64,000 nt of DNA from Bufo bufo (Eukaryota; Chordata; Amphibia; Anura; Bufonidae), in NCBI RefSeq assembly GCF_905171765.1, contig NC_053390.1:304304622-304368621 (forward strand). Direction: 5' to 3'. Both the position numbers and the translations under genes were made by a program. Positions within the stretch are counted from its first letter, which is position 1. Each line of letters starts with the position of its first letter. This document shows positions 10,938 to 21,213 of the stretch, one piece after another. The notes under the pieces were generated by a model. The model was not told where the DNA came from. It saw nothing but the letters and a program-made list of their open reading frames with translations, and searched no databases.

Positions 10938-11458
10938 CAATACTATCAAATGTCCTGTAGATGGCAACCCCAGGCACTTTTGCAAAGCGTCCGGTTGCCA
11001 TGGCAACCATCTGGCGCTGCAATCACAGCGCGGCAGCCCCGATGGTTGAGAGAGGGAGCCCCCTCCCTCTATTAACCCCATGGATGCCGCACCGCGGCAT
11101 CTAAGGGGTTACAGCAGAGTGTCAGCATACAGCTGACACTCGCTGCTGATGTCGGCGGCTCAGGAATGGAGCCGCCGACATCAAATAAAGCAGGGGGACC
11201 GCATTGGGGGCAGGAGGCACAGATAGGGGGCAGCGCTGTAAAGGGGGGCATGGCCAGCAGGAGGGGGCACATTTGGGGGTCTGATGCAAGCATGGGGGGG
11301 AGGTGGCGGACCGCATCAGGGGTACAAAAAATGGATGGGGGGCGGGGATCGCATCGGAGGCCCGGCTCACAGGAGGGGTGGGGGGGGTTGGAGGCGCACA
11401 GGAAGGGGGCAAAGATCGGGGGCACAGATTGGGGGGCTTCATTACACATTACCTGATT

Positions 11459-11496
11459 TCAGGCTCTGATCTGCAGAGCGCAGATCAGAGCCTGAA
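11459..11496. repeat. Palindrome around CTGATCTGCAGAGCGCAGATCAG
   Basis: TCAGGCTCTGATCTGC, a short loop, then GCAGATCAGAGCCTGA. A second inverted pair (GATTGGTTGGTCTG / AGACTAACCAATC) follows at about 11523-11555. Both are in the GC-rich half of the TTAA element. Confidence 0.8.
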
Positions 11497-11773
11497 ACCG
11501 GCATTTTAACACTGCCGCGATCCGATTGGTTGGTCTGCACAGACTAACCAATCGGATCGATTGCCGGCAAGGGACCACTCTGATTGGTCCCTTGCCGGCA
11601 TTACTAGACTGTATGCTGTCCGTGACAGCAGCAGGGCAAGGGCAGAAGCTTTAATCCAAGCGCTTTGCAGCGCTTGGATTAATGAACTGCCATGACGTCT
11701 ATACACGTGGTAGCTGCACGGGGTATGTGCAGTTATCACATATATAGACGGATTGCAGTCGTGAAGGGGTTAA

Positions 11774-11915
11774 TGATGCGCATATTTTTTCACAATATGT
11801 GCAACTTGTGACATCACAGCACTATGTCTGTAGCATGTATGTATGGACAGCAGAACCTATCAGCTACACTGTAGATCAATCTAACCTACACTGACTATCT
11901 CCCCCTAACTATCTG

Positions 11916-11954
<39 letters not shown>

Positions 11955-12295
11955 TTAACTGTCTAATGTAATACAACAAAGCACAGAGCACAGCAATGAC
12001 ACTGCTGTCTCTTTCATAACTGCAATAAACTTTAGACAATAGCTGCTGGGGAGGTTCTTATATGGTAAGGGGTAGGCAACTTTCCTATTGGTTGCAAGGG
12101 ATGTTGCTAAGCTGTGACAAAGCCTTCTCATTGGCCCACAAGCTAGAAGAAGGGAGGGATGATTACCTGACGTGTACTGTGTTAAAAAAAAACAAAAAAA
12201 ACTAATATTCATCATTACCAATATATAGCACTATATTCTAAATATTCGCGATAAAAATTCGTAATACGAATATTCGTGCACAACACTACTATGCA
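11774..12295. repeat. Repeat A, copy 1 (AT-rich non-autonomous element)
   Basis: This segment matches 60325-63070 once the insertions there are removed: shared blocks include GATGCGCATAT, GTGACATCACAGCACTATGT, AACCTATCAGC and GTCTAATGTAATACAAC. It ends in TTCGCGATAAAAATTCGTAA and GAATATTCGTGCAC. A (TA)n run occupies about 11919-11952. This copy shows the empty target sites for the Tc1-like and MITE insertions in copy 2. Confidence 0.8.
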
Positions 12296-13198
12296 CCAGC
12301 TCCTCAGGGACTCGCTGCACATGCCTTAAAGTAAAGATTGGGAAAAATGTATATTAGACAAACAATTCAAATTCCACATTGTGGATGATATTTAAATGGT
12401 GTCGGCAAATCTGTAATGGAGCTCTAGCTGCAGTGTACATGGTTCAAGATGTATTATAGCTGAAATTGATAGGAAGGCCCTGTTTGCAATGGCTAAAGGC
12501 CTTGACACTTAGTAGCACTATGGAATCGAACATTTCCTGAAAATCCCAATTTACTGTAGAATACCTTGGAATAAAATCCTTGTTTTAACCAATGGATTAC
12601 AGTAAATATGACCTGGCATTTAGAGACCACCAGAGCCTACATGACAAATAATATTACTGCTTCTAAAGTAGATGTTGTAGGGACTAGCTAGCACTATTGA
12701 TTTTTCATGTTAATCAGTCATATTATACTTTACCATATACTGTCTCTGATGACTGTATGCTTTATACTCTGATTTGAGATTGGGTTTGAAAAGACTACTT
12801 GGAAAAAATATCATTGTAAAAAAGAAAAAAGAAAAAGATAAAAATAATTAGTAGCTCCAAATTAAACATTGCAAGCATTATGGCCCTGCTTTATCATGCC
12901 TTGACTCCAGAATTATGGTTTAAAAAAATTGCAAAATAGGGCTTTTGTGACTTTCTGGCGCCACTTGCGAAATAATTTGGTGACTTTGTGCATTCTTACA
13001 CCAGTCCAGATTTGAAATGTGGGTGGAAAAGTGGGAGTGGTTAGCTATGTTAATGAGTTTCACTCCAGATTTATTTTTGAGAACTTAACAAAGTTGCAAA
13101 AAAAAGTCGCAGTAGGAAAATTGGAGCAGACAAATTTGAAAAGACAAATTGGATAAGACAAATTTATCTAACAAAATGGGACATTTTATAAATGTGGC
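12296..13198. other. No feature recognised
   Basis: AT-rich sequence with no credible ORF, no terminal repeats and no match elsewhere in the window that I can see. It may be unique spacer or old repeat upstream of IGHV 2. Confidence 0.6.
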
Positions 13199-13526
13199 TT
13201 AAAGGGGTTATCCATCCTCTAAAATGTTCCCCCATATGCCAGGCCCCCCACAATGAATATAGTTACCTGGGTCCCTGCTCCCTGCGCCGCTCCTGGTCCC
13301 CGCACTGCCACTTCTCCCCGTGATGCTAGGGAGGTTCCCCCCCGTCCCCGCCTGCCATTGGCTGCTCCCTCCCGACACTGGATGTTTTCATCCGCGCCCA
13401 GGGAGAAGCAGTAGCGGCGGTACGAGGACCAGGAGCGGCGTAGAGAGAGGGGACCCAGGTAAGTATATTCAGTGTGGGGGGCCAGCATATTGGGGGGCTT
13501 TTTACAGGATTGGATAACCCCTTTAA
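13199..13526. mobile_element. TTAA-flanked foldback MITE
   Basis: It starts TTAAAGGGGTTATCCATCC and ends GGATAACCCCTTTAA. The inner arms (CCCAGGTAA..., CGCCGCTCCTGGTCC...) are also inverted, giving a long hairpin. TTAA plus AAAGGRR-type ends match the T2/Kolobok-type MITEs described in Xenopus. It lies 82 bp upstream of the IGHV 2 octamer region. Confidence 0.8.
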
Positions 13527-13607
13527 AGTTCACACAGAGTGAAGCAAAACCGACTTCAAATATTAACCTCATCATAAATCCCCTCCCCTATTTTTGTTGA
13601 ATGGGCT

Positions 13608-13653
13608 ATGTAAATATATGTAAAGATATTCAGATTAAATTGTTGTACAAATA
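13608..13653 (+). promoter_or_regulatory. IGHV segment 2 promoter elements
   Basis: ATGTAAAT (13608-13615) and ATGTAAAG (13618-13625) are 10 bp apart, as in segment 1. A weak TATA-like TACAAATA lies at 13646-13653. The leader ATG is 65 bp downstream of it. Confidence 0.65.
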
Positions 13654-13717
13654 GAGGAAAAAAACTCCAGGAAACTCCATTCTGCAGTTCCTGATCTGAG
13701 TTTCACTATAATTTATC

Positions 13718-14186
13718 ATGTCACACGTGCAGACCCTCCTGTGGTTGCTCTATGTTCTACACACAATGCAGGGTAAGTGTGATTTACTAATAATACCATA
13801 GAAAAGCCACTAATGACATGAAGTCCAAGTGAGAAGTATCATATTTTCTTGTTTTTATGTACAGGTGTCACTTCACAGATCTCACTAGTGGAGTCTGGTC
13901 CTGGGATTGTGAAGCCTTCAGAGACTCTGGACATGACCTGTAAAGTGACCGGGGCCTCCCTTACTGTCAGCACTAACATGTATGGTGTACACTGGATCCG
14001 ACAACCTGAAAGGAAAGGCCTGGAGTGGTTGGGGAGAATTCTCTATCAAGATAGCAAATATTACACCCAGTCTCTTCAGGGACGTTTAACTCTAACAAGA
14101 GACACAAATAAAGGAGAAGTTTATCTTAAACTCACTGGAGTGAAACCTGAAGAATCTGGGAAATATTACTGTGTTAGATATGGGTA
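13718..14186 (+). CDS. IGHV: Immunoglobulin heavy-chain V segment 2 (leader exon + V exon)
   Basis: Exon 1 (13718-13772) encodes leader MSHVQTLLWLLYVLHTMQ and ends at a GTAAGT donor. The intron is 13773-13864, ending ATGTACAG. Exon 2 (13865-14186) continues in frame to the V domain (QISLVESGPGIVKPSETL). The canonical Cys in DMTCKVTG, Trp in WIRQPERKGLEWLG, and YYCVR before the RSS are all present. There are no stops. FR1 and FR3 are nearly identical to segment 1, so both belong to one VH family and share a recent ancestor; CDR1 and CDR2 differ most. The leader sequences and the introns differ more than the V exons. The RSS nonamer is weaker than in segment 1, so use in recombination may be lower. 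Confidence 0.95.
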
Positions 14187-14225
14187 CACAGTGTAACAGA
14201 TGGACTGAGGACGTGTACAGGAACG
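14187..14225 (+). other. 23-bp-spacer recombination signal sequence of IGHV 2
   Basis: Heptamer CACAGTG (14187-14193), a 23-bp spacer (14194-14216), and nonamer ACAGGAACG (14217-14225; 6 of 9 matches to consensus). The spacer differs from that of segment 1 at one base. Confidence 0.9.
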
Positions 14226-14299
14226 GATTTATAGAAAGCACTAGAAAAAGTGCCCGAGTATGAATTGTTGGTGTGTTTATTGGATTTGTTCCAAACAGT

Positions 14300-14545
14300 C
14301 CTCCATAACATAACCTCCACAGCACCCCACCCCCTTTAACAATGACCTTCACGAGGCCTTGGTCCCTGAACTGTGAGCTCCACAGCGCCCTGCCCCCTTA
14401 ACTGTGACCTTCACAGCATCACTATCTCTTAACAGTTAGCACCACAGCATCCCACCCCCTGTAACAATGACCTCCACAGCTCCCTGCCCCCTTAAAAGTG
14501 ACCTCCACAGCATTCCACCTCCTTAACAGTGACCTATAACAGTGA
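14300..14545 (-). repeat. Degenerate about 30-35-bp minisatellite
   Basis: Units resemble AACAGTGACCTCCACAGC followed by CCCYRCCCCCTT. On the minus strand they match the units at 27080-27560 and 46505-46680, so the same family occurs in opposite orientation about 13 kb away. It begins about 75 bp after the IGHV 2 RSS. Confidence 0.8.
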
Positions 14546-14581
14546 GTTTTCATGGAAACATGGCGTAAAACTGTGTGTATG

Positions 14582-15014
14582 TTAAATATCGAATAAAAAT
14601 AGGTTCTCCACCGCATTCAAAAATCAGGCTGGTGGTGCAAGTTAGAGTCTGGAATCTTGTATGAATATGTACCAGCTCTGCAAAACTCACACCCCCCACC
14701 AATATCTCAGTGAAGAGTATAGGGGTTGAAAAAAAGCCCACTCATAATAATACCACCAGTGGTTGTACCTTTTACTCCAATCTACATTGGAGTCACATAG
14801 TATAGCAGTACAGACCCAGTATAGTGACCTGGACTCCCATCACGCCACTTTATGTGTGGGCTTTTTTTCAGCCCCTATACTCTTCACTGAGATATTTGTG
14901 GGGGTGTGAGTTTTGCAGAGCTGGTACATATTCTTACGAGATTCCAGACTCTAACTCGCACCACCAGCCTGATTTTTGAATGTGGTGGAGAACCAATTTT
15001 TATTTGATATTTAA
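14582..15014. mobile_element. TTAA-flanked foldback element, about 165-bp arms
   Basis: The left arm (14582-14750) and right arm (14846-15014) are inverted copies with a few differences; both outer ends read TTAAATATC inward. The loop of about 95 bp contains CCAATCTACATTGG. No coding capacity. The TTAA ends suggest a MITE moved by a TTAA-specific transposase. Confidence 0.8.
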
Positions 15015-15385
15015 TAAAATGCTTTTAAACGTACTTTATTCAGGCAGTTAATAGTGTCATACACCTAGTATGTCAAATTGTTATCCATTCAACAGTTAAT
15101 CTGTGTGTATGTTAAGACTTAAGGACCTGCCAGCTTCTATTGGCTAATAAAGGTCATGTGACTGTATGAATGTCAGGATATGACGGAAGGACCTGCCAAC
15201 TTCTATTGGCTAATATATTTTTGAGAATATCTCAAGAACTGTATGTCCTAGAGAGCTGAGAGCTTTACAAAAACCTCCGCAGACACCCCATGTACCAATG
15301 TGCCAAATTTAATGTCCAACGGTTCAGGCGTTTGGCTGCCTATAAAGAACTGACAGACAAACAGACATTAATTTGTATCTATATA
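15015..15385. repeat. Interspersed repeat flanking the Tc1 element
   Basis: It contains two copies of a unit around GGACCTGCCARCTTCTATTGG, which recurs in inverse form near 26830-26880 and as a degraded copy at about 17165-17205. It ends in GACAGACAAACAGACATTAA and a (TA)-rich tract into which the Tc1-like element inserted. Family not identified. Confidence 0.5.
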
Positions 15386-17002
15386 CAGTCAGGTCCATAA
15401 ATATTGGGACATCGACACAATTCAAAATTTTTTGGCTCTATACACCACCACAATGGATTTGAAATGAAACGAACAAGATGTGCTTTAACTGCAGACTGTC
15501 AGCTTTAATTTGAGGGTATTTACATCCAAATCAGGTGAACAGTGTAGGAATTACAGTAGTTTGCATATGTGCCTCCCACTTGTTAAGGAACCAAAAGTAA
15601 TGGGACAATTGGCTTCTCGGCTGTTCCATGGCCAGGTGTGTTTTTCCCTCATTATCCCAATTACAATGAGCATATAAAAGGTCCAGAGTTCATTTCAAGT
15701 GTGCTATTTGCATTTGGAATCTGTTGCTGTCAACTCTGAAAATGAGATCCAAAGAGATGTCACTATCAGTGAAGCAAGCCATCATTAGGCTGAAAAAACA
15801 AAACAAACCCATCAGAGAGATAGCAAAAACAACTGTTTGGAACATTCTTAAAAAGAAGGAACACACCGGTGAGCTCAGCAACACCAAAAGACCCGGAAGA
15901 CCACGGAAAACAACTCTGGTGGATGACCGAATAATTCTTTCCCTGGTGAAGAAAACACCCTTCACAACAGTTGGCCAGAACAAGAACACTCTCCAGGAGG
16001 TAGGTGTATGTGTGTCAAAGTCAACAATCAAGAGAAGACTTTACTAGAGTGAATACAGAGGGTTCAACACAAGATGTAAACCATTGGTGAGCCTTAAAAA
16101 CAGGAAGGCCAGATTAGAGTTTGCCAAGCAACATCTAAAAAAGACTTCACAGTTCTGGAACAACATCCTAAGGACAGATAAGACCAAGATCAACTTGTAC
16201 CAGAGTGATGGGAAGAGAAGAGTATGTAGAAGGAAAGGAACTGCTCATGATCCTAAGCATACCACATCATCAGTGAAGCATGTTGGTGGTAGTGTCATGG
16301 CGTGGGCATGTATGGTTGCCAATGGAACTGGTTCTCTTGTATTTAATGATGATGTGACTGCTGACAAAAGCAGCAGGATGAATTCTGAAGTGTTTCGGGC
16401 AATATTATCTGCTCATATTAAGCCAAATGCTTCAGAACTCATTGGACAGTGCTTCACAGTGCAAATGGACAATGACCCAAAGCATACTGCAAAAGCAACC
16501 AAAGAGTTTTTTTTAAGGGAAAGAATTGGAATGTTATGCAATGGCCAAGTCAATCACCTGACCTGAATCCGATTGAGCATGCATTTCACTTGCTGAAAAC
16601 AAAACTGAAGGGAAAATGCCCCAAGAACAAGCAGGAACTGAAGACAGTTGCAGTAGAGGCCTGGCAGAGCATCACCAGGGATGAAACCCAGCGTCTTGTG
16701 ATGTCTATGCATTCCAGACTTTAGACTGTAATTGACTGCAAAGGATTTGCAACCAAGTATTAAAAAGTGAAAGTTTGATTTATGATTACTATTCTGTCCC
16801 ATTACTTTTGGTTCCTTAACAAGTGGGAGGAACATATGCAAACTGTTGCCGTTCACCTGATTTGGATGTAAATACCCTCAAATTAAAGCTGACAGTCTGC
16901 AGTTAAAGCACATCTTGTTCGTTTCATTTCAAATCCATTGTGGTTTATAGAGCCAAAAATGTTAGAATTGTGTCGATGTCCCAATATTTATGGACCTGAC
17001 TG
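15386..17002 (+). mobile_element. Tc1/mariner transposon with about 210-220-bp TIRs
   Basis: TA target duplications (15384-15385 and 17003-17004) flank inverted ends that begin CAGTCAGGTCCATAAATATT. The inverted similarity runs about 210-220 bp on each side (to about 15606 and from about 16793), with a few small indels. Length is 1617 bp, normal for an autonomous Tc1-like element. The flanks re-form a (TA)-rich sequence when it is removed. Confidence 0.93.
15742..16724 (+). pseudogene. Tc1-like transposase, one stop and one frameshift
   Basis: The start MRSKEMSLSVKQAII opens a paired helix-turn-helix DNA-binding region with a GRPRKT linker. The catalytic part keeps all three acidic positions in context: LRTDKTKIN, VQMDNDPKHT and [11 protein letters not shown]. 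The frame is broken by TAG at 16045-16047 and by a frameshift in or just after the T8 run at 16507-16514, after which the frame at 16536-16724 carries the final catalytic Glu and C-terminus. It would cut and paste at TA sites if intact; with two lesions it is inactive but young. Confidence 0.9.
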
Positions 17003-17424
17003 TATATAAAAAAGGACGTATGTATGTATGTGTGTATGTTCCGCGATCACTCAAAAACGCAACCATCGATTTCTGCGAAACTTGGTATACACATCCCTTG
17101 CTACCTGGAAAGAAATCTTGTGGGGGTTTCAGTTCTCTAGGATGTACCGTTCCTGAGATATTCCCAAAACATGACCTGCATTAGCTAATACAAGCCTGCA
17201 AGTATTTCGATTACATAGTACATACATAGTAACATAGTACATAAGGCCGAAAAAAGACATTTGTCCATCCAGTTCGGCCTGTCATCCTGCAAGTTGATCC
17301 AGAGGAAGGCAAAAAAAAAACCCTGTGAGGTAGAAGCCAATTTTCCTCACTTTAGGGGAATAAAAAATTCCTTCCCGACTCCAATCAGGCAATCAGAATA
17401 ACTCCCTGGATCAACGACCCCTCT

Positions 17425-18646
17425 CTAGTAGCTATAGCCTGTAATATTATTACACTCCAGAAATACATCCAGGCCCCTCTTGAATTCCTTTATTATACTC
17501 ACCATCACCACCTCCTCAGGCAGAGAGTTCCATAGTCTCACTGCTCTTACCGTAAAGAATCCTCTTCTATTTTTGTGTACAAACCTTCTTTCCTCCAGAC
17601 GCAGAGGATGTCCCCTCGTCACAGTCACAGTCCTGGGGATAAATAGATGATGGGATAGATCTCTGTACTGACCCCTGATATATTTATACATAGTAATTAG
17701 ATCTCCCCTCAGTCGTCTTTTTTCTAAAGTGAATAACCCTAATTTTGATAATCTTTCAGGGTACTGTAGTTGCCCCATTCCAGTTATTACTTTAGTTGCC
17801 CTCCTCTGGACCCTCTCCAGCTCTGCTATATCTGCCTTGTTCACAGGGGCCCAGAACTGTACACAGTACTCCAACTGTGGTCTGACTAATGATTTGTAAA
17901 CTGGTAGGACTATGTTCTCATCACGGTAATCTATGCCCCTTCTGATGCAACCCATTATCTTATTGGCCTTGGCAGCAGCTGCCTGACACTGATTTTTGTA
18001 GCTTAGTTTGCTGTTTATTAAAACTCCTAGATCCTTTTCCATGTCAGTGTTACTGAGTGTTTTACCATTTAGTATGTACGGGTGACTTGCATTATTCCTT
18101 CCCATGTGCATAACTTTACATTTGTCAGTGTTAAACCTCATCTGCCACTTATCTGCCCAATCTTCCAGTCTATCCAGATCGCTCTGTAGTAGTATACTGT
18201 CCTCTTCAGTGTTAATTACTTTACACAGTTTAGTGTCATCTGCGAAAATTGATATTTTACTATGCAAGCCTTCTACAAGATCATTAATAAATATATTGAA
18301 GAGAATAGAGCCCAATACTGACCCCTGAGGTACTCCACTAGTGACAGTGACCCAATCTGAGTGTGTACCACTAATAACCACCCTCTGTTTTCTATTCCTC
18401 AGCCAGTTACTTACCCACTTACAGACGTTTTCTCCCAGTCCGAGCATTCTCATTTTATATACTAACCTTTTATGTGGTACAGTGTCCAATGCTTTGGAAA
18501 AGTCCAGATATACGACATCCATTGATTCACCGCTGTCAAGTCTAGAACTTACCTCCTCATAGAAACTGATTAAATTAGTTTGGCATGACCGATCCCTCAT
18601 GAAGCCATGCTGATATGGCGTTATTTGCTTATTTCCGTTGAGATGC
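17425..18646 (-). pseudogene. CR1 LINE reverse transcriptase (C-terminal 407 codons open)
   Basis: The open frame carries RT blocks in order: QHGFMRDRSC, VVYLDFSKALDTV (about residues 48-60), GVPQGSVLG (about 107-115), and the catalytic FADDTKLC (about 137-144). A CR1-type C-terminal region follows (RVQRRATKVI, then FTVRAVRLWNSLPEEVV). No stop lies within it up to the end at 17425. The N-terminal RT palm is missing because of an internal deletion near 20040-20060 and the insertion at 18654-19910, so it could not be active. Confidence 0.92.
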
Positions 18647-18653
18647 TCTAACA

Positions 18654-19910
18654 CGGCAGAATATGGGCATTACATCTATAGTGCATCCCTCTGTGGGAAC
18701 TACAGGGCATCCTGGCTGACCGGCATGAACGGGTTAATGGTCGGGGGTGTAAGAGGCTATACGTCATTCAGAGGGGCACGGACACTACCCAGATTCACAC
18801 TCACTATTGACATAGTGTGGATGGCATATGTGAGAGGAGCGCCCGATCATATGTCATAACCTGCGACGGAGCACGGAGCAGGGGAGCGCACAGGATATGC
18901 GTCAGAGGACGCGTCTTGCTGTGATTGGACATGTCAAATGGAGGAAGCGGTCTAGGAGTGGCCACGTCAGAGAGATGGGCGGCACCTCGCAGTGCATAAA
19001 GGGAAGTCTTGTTGAGCGTGCGTACACTTATACCCCACATCCCCTGACGAAGCCACACATGTGGCGAAACATGTCGGGAGGGGTGTTTTAGTGTACTCTC
19101 ATTTTAGGCAGCTTGGAGTGAGGAGCATAGGGGACGAAAATAGCGGCATGGTCAGCTAAAGTAGAACGTAGTGAGGGACTCAGCCACATATTACTGCTAT
19201 ATTGATCTCTATCAAATGTAATAGAGATCTCCAGTATAGCCATCAGCAGAGTTATCACGCAGATCTCTGTGTTAAGTGTTGACCTGAAGTCACGTAGTAA
19301 CCGGCATCAACCTTAAAAATACACGCAGATTCTGTGTTAAGTGTCGATCTGGGGTTACGGAGCAGCCAGCAGCAACCTCAAAAAGACAGTAACATTGTTG
19401 CTATAATTGCAACCCCTTGCATAGGGATTAAATAGGAGTTGGCCTCCCGTATTGACACAAATGCTATATAGATGGTGGAGCCTCTAACAAGGGGATTCCA
19501 GGAAGATTTATCAACAATATAGCAAATATAGTGACAACCATCCCCATGAATAAAAGTTGGATGATATTAACCAACTAGGGGTTCCTATAGAACTAATTAG
19601 ATCCCATATCACGATAGTTCCAATTGGAATACACCACTGTCCATGCACCCCAAAGGCATTGAGTAGTAAGGAGTGGGTTGGAGTCAGCAACCAGTAGTGA
19701 TACAATTAATCACTTTATACCTCACTGCATACTGATATTTTTAAATAGTTTATTTTTTTTCTTCTGTGTGTGTTTGTCTCAAAATGAACTTAATAAAGAT
19801 AAGATTTTAAATATTAGTTAGAGACCCCTAAAGGGATTTTTGGTCCTACAGACCACTTCAGTATTTCAAATAATATCCCGAGAGTCTCTAAAAGGGACTT
19901 TGTATATAAT
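18654..19910 (+). mobile_element. 1257-bp insertion with hammerhead-like motif, TSD TCTAACA
   Basis: It lies between direct repeats TCTAACA at 18647-18653 and 19911-19917; removing it with one repeat restores the CR1 reading frame. It starts CGGCAGAATATGGGC and ends with an A/T-rich tail after AATAAAGATAAGATTTTAAA. No ORF is credible. A hammerhead-like fold at 19032-19086 points to a Penelope-like or other ribozyme-bearing non-autonomous retroelement; that assignment is inference. Confidence 0.75.
19032..19086 (+). ncRNA. Hammerhead ribozyme-like motif
   Basis: Core CUGACGA (19044-19050), one extra A, stem II GCCACA/UGUGGC (6 perfect pairs, 19052-19065), GAAA (19066-19069), a minimal stem III (ACA/UGU), then GUC as the cleavage triplet (19073-19075). 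Stem I forms as CCC/GGG next to the core and CCCC/GGGG after a small internal loop. All but the extra A fit a type I hammerhead with a tiny stem III, a form reported in Penelope-like elements and thought to act as a dimer. Activity is not shown. Confidence 0.6.
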
Positions 19911-19917
19911 TCTAACA

Positions 19918-20552
19918 TAGCATCTCTCAGAAAACCTTCAAACAGTTTACCCACAACAGATGTTAAACTTACCGGCCTATAGTTTCCAGGCTCTGTTTTT
20001 GGACCGTTTTGAATATTGGCACCACATTTGCTTGTTCCTCCCTGTAGAAACGCTCTTTTGAATGATAATTGGAAGGTTATTACTTTATGGTCACTATTTC
20101 CCAGGTTTCCCCCAACCTGCACGTCTGTTGTTCTGTCAGACCTATTGGTTAATACTAAGTCCAGTATGGCCGTCCCTCTAGTCGGGTCCTGAACCAGTTG
20201 GGAGAGGTAATTGTCTTTGGTTATTGCCAAGAACCTGTTTCCTTTTTGAGATATACAAGTTGGAGTTTCCCAGTCTATATCTGGGTAGTTGAAGTCCCCC
20301 ATAATAATCACCTCATTATGATTTGCCGGCTTGTCTATCTCATTTAGTAGCAGATTTTCTGTGGGCTCTGGTATATTAGGTGGTTTATAATAAACTCCTA
20401 TTAGCAATTTATTATTGTTCTTTTTAGCTCCATGTATCTCTACCCACAGTGACTCCACATGTTCATGTCCCTCACATGTATCTTCATGGAGTGTGGGCTT
20501 TAGACAGTACTTTACATAAAGGCAGACCCCTCCCCCTCTCCGGTTTTGACGA
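19918..20552 (-). pseudogene. CR1 LINE endonuclease C-part fused to RT start
   Basis: The endonuclease reads CLYVKYCLKPT, HVESLWVEIHG, LIGVYYKPPN, VIIMGDFNYPDIDW and NSDHKVITFQLSF, covering the catalytic GDFN and the SDH motif near its end. After about 20060 it passes abruptly, with a frame change, to ANVVPIFKN and GPKTEPGNYRPVSLTSVVGK, the start of the RT. The sequence usually between endonuclease and RT is absent, an internal deletion. It continues at 26097 beyond the Gypsy insertion. Confidence 0.88.
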
Positions 20553-21213
20553 TGTAATGACTGGCGTCACGCAAAGGGAGGGAAATGGGAAGGCCCTGTC
20601 CAAGGGAGAGGGAAAGGTGGTGACCCCTGACTCACCTTGCGGCTGGCACCTGACTGCCCTGACGTCCCTAGATGGGTTCCTCACCCGTACGCTGATCACG
20701 TGCCTAAACCCTGGCTTTCGCTAAGATGAGACCTGTGTAGTGAACAGGGCGGTGGGATCACTAGTCCGCACCACTGACACTAAGAGGAAAACACCAAGGA
20801 GAGGACAGACAATACAGACAAACATATAATCCCAGGTGGGCGACAACAGCAGACCACCAAGGCCCAACAGGGATCCGATGGATCCGGAGGGTAACACTCT
20901 GGAACAACAACCAGGGATCTCAGCTACTCAGCTCCAGTGGGTCAGTATAGAAGTCCAGGCAGGAAGCTCTATATCTGGCAACCAGAGAAGTGGGAGATGG
21001 GAATATAAGGAGGTTGGGATTGCTGGACAAGAAACAGCTGAGGAGGAGAAGCTACGGATCCCTGAGTGAGCCAAAAAGGATTGCAAGGCAAACCCAGAAA
21101 GCTACCATTACGAAACAGCACTGTCTTTGTACATCGATCGTGCAGCCACCTGCTGTGACTTCCTGACCCCGGGTATAACGGAGTCAGACGTGGCTCTTGA
21201 CACCCTCGTAACA
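20553..21213 (-). repeat. Gypsy-2 3' LTR (661 bp)
   Basis: On the minus strand it begins TGTTACGAGGGTGTC and ends CATTACA. Relative to the 5' LTR it has about 53 bp more, at about 20868-20921. Confidence 0.95.

Larger units (their letters stand above)
8528..11773. mobile_element. TTAA-flanked non-autonomous DNA element, 3.2 kb
   Basis: The two ends are mirror images: TTAACCCCTTC at 8528-8538 and GAAGGGGTTAA at 11763-11773, so the target TTAA is duplicated and CCCCTTC is the start of a short inverted repeat. The interior is an AT-rich half with a 306-bp tandem array, then a GC-rich half with hairpins. No transposase is visible. TTAA targets are used by piggyBac and Kolobok/T2 elements; which of these mobilised it is not clear. 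Confidence 0.65.

Noticed and set aside
11072..11509. GC-rich overlapping ORFs on both strands
   Set aside because: Gly/Pro/Trp-biased frames in the GC half of a non-autonomous DNA element, with no homology or start context.
15690..16031. Minus-strand 113-codon ORF
   Set aside because: Antisense of the Tc1-like transposase N-terminus.
20449..20724. Plus-strand ORF across the LTR/CR1 junction
   Set aside because: It spans two unrelated mobile elements and is chance.
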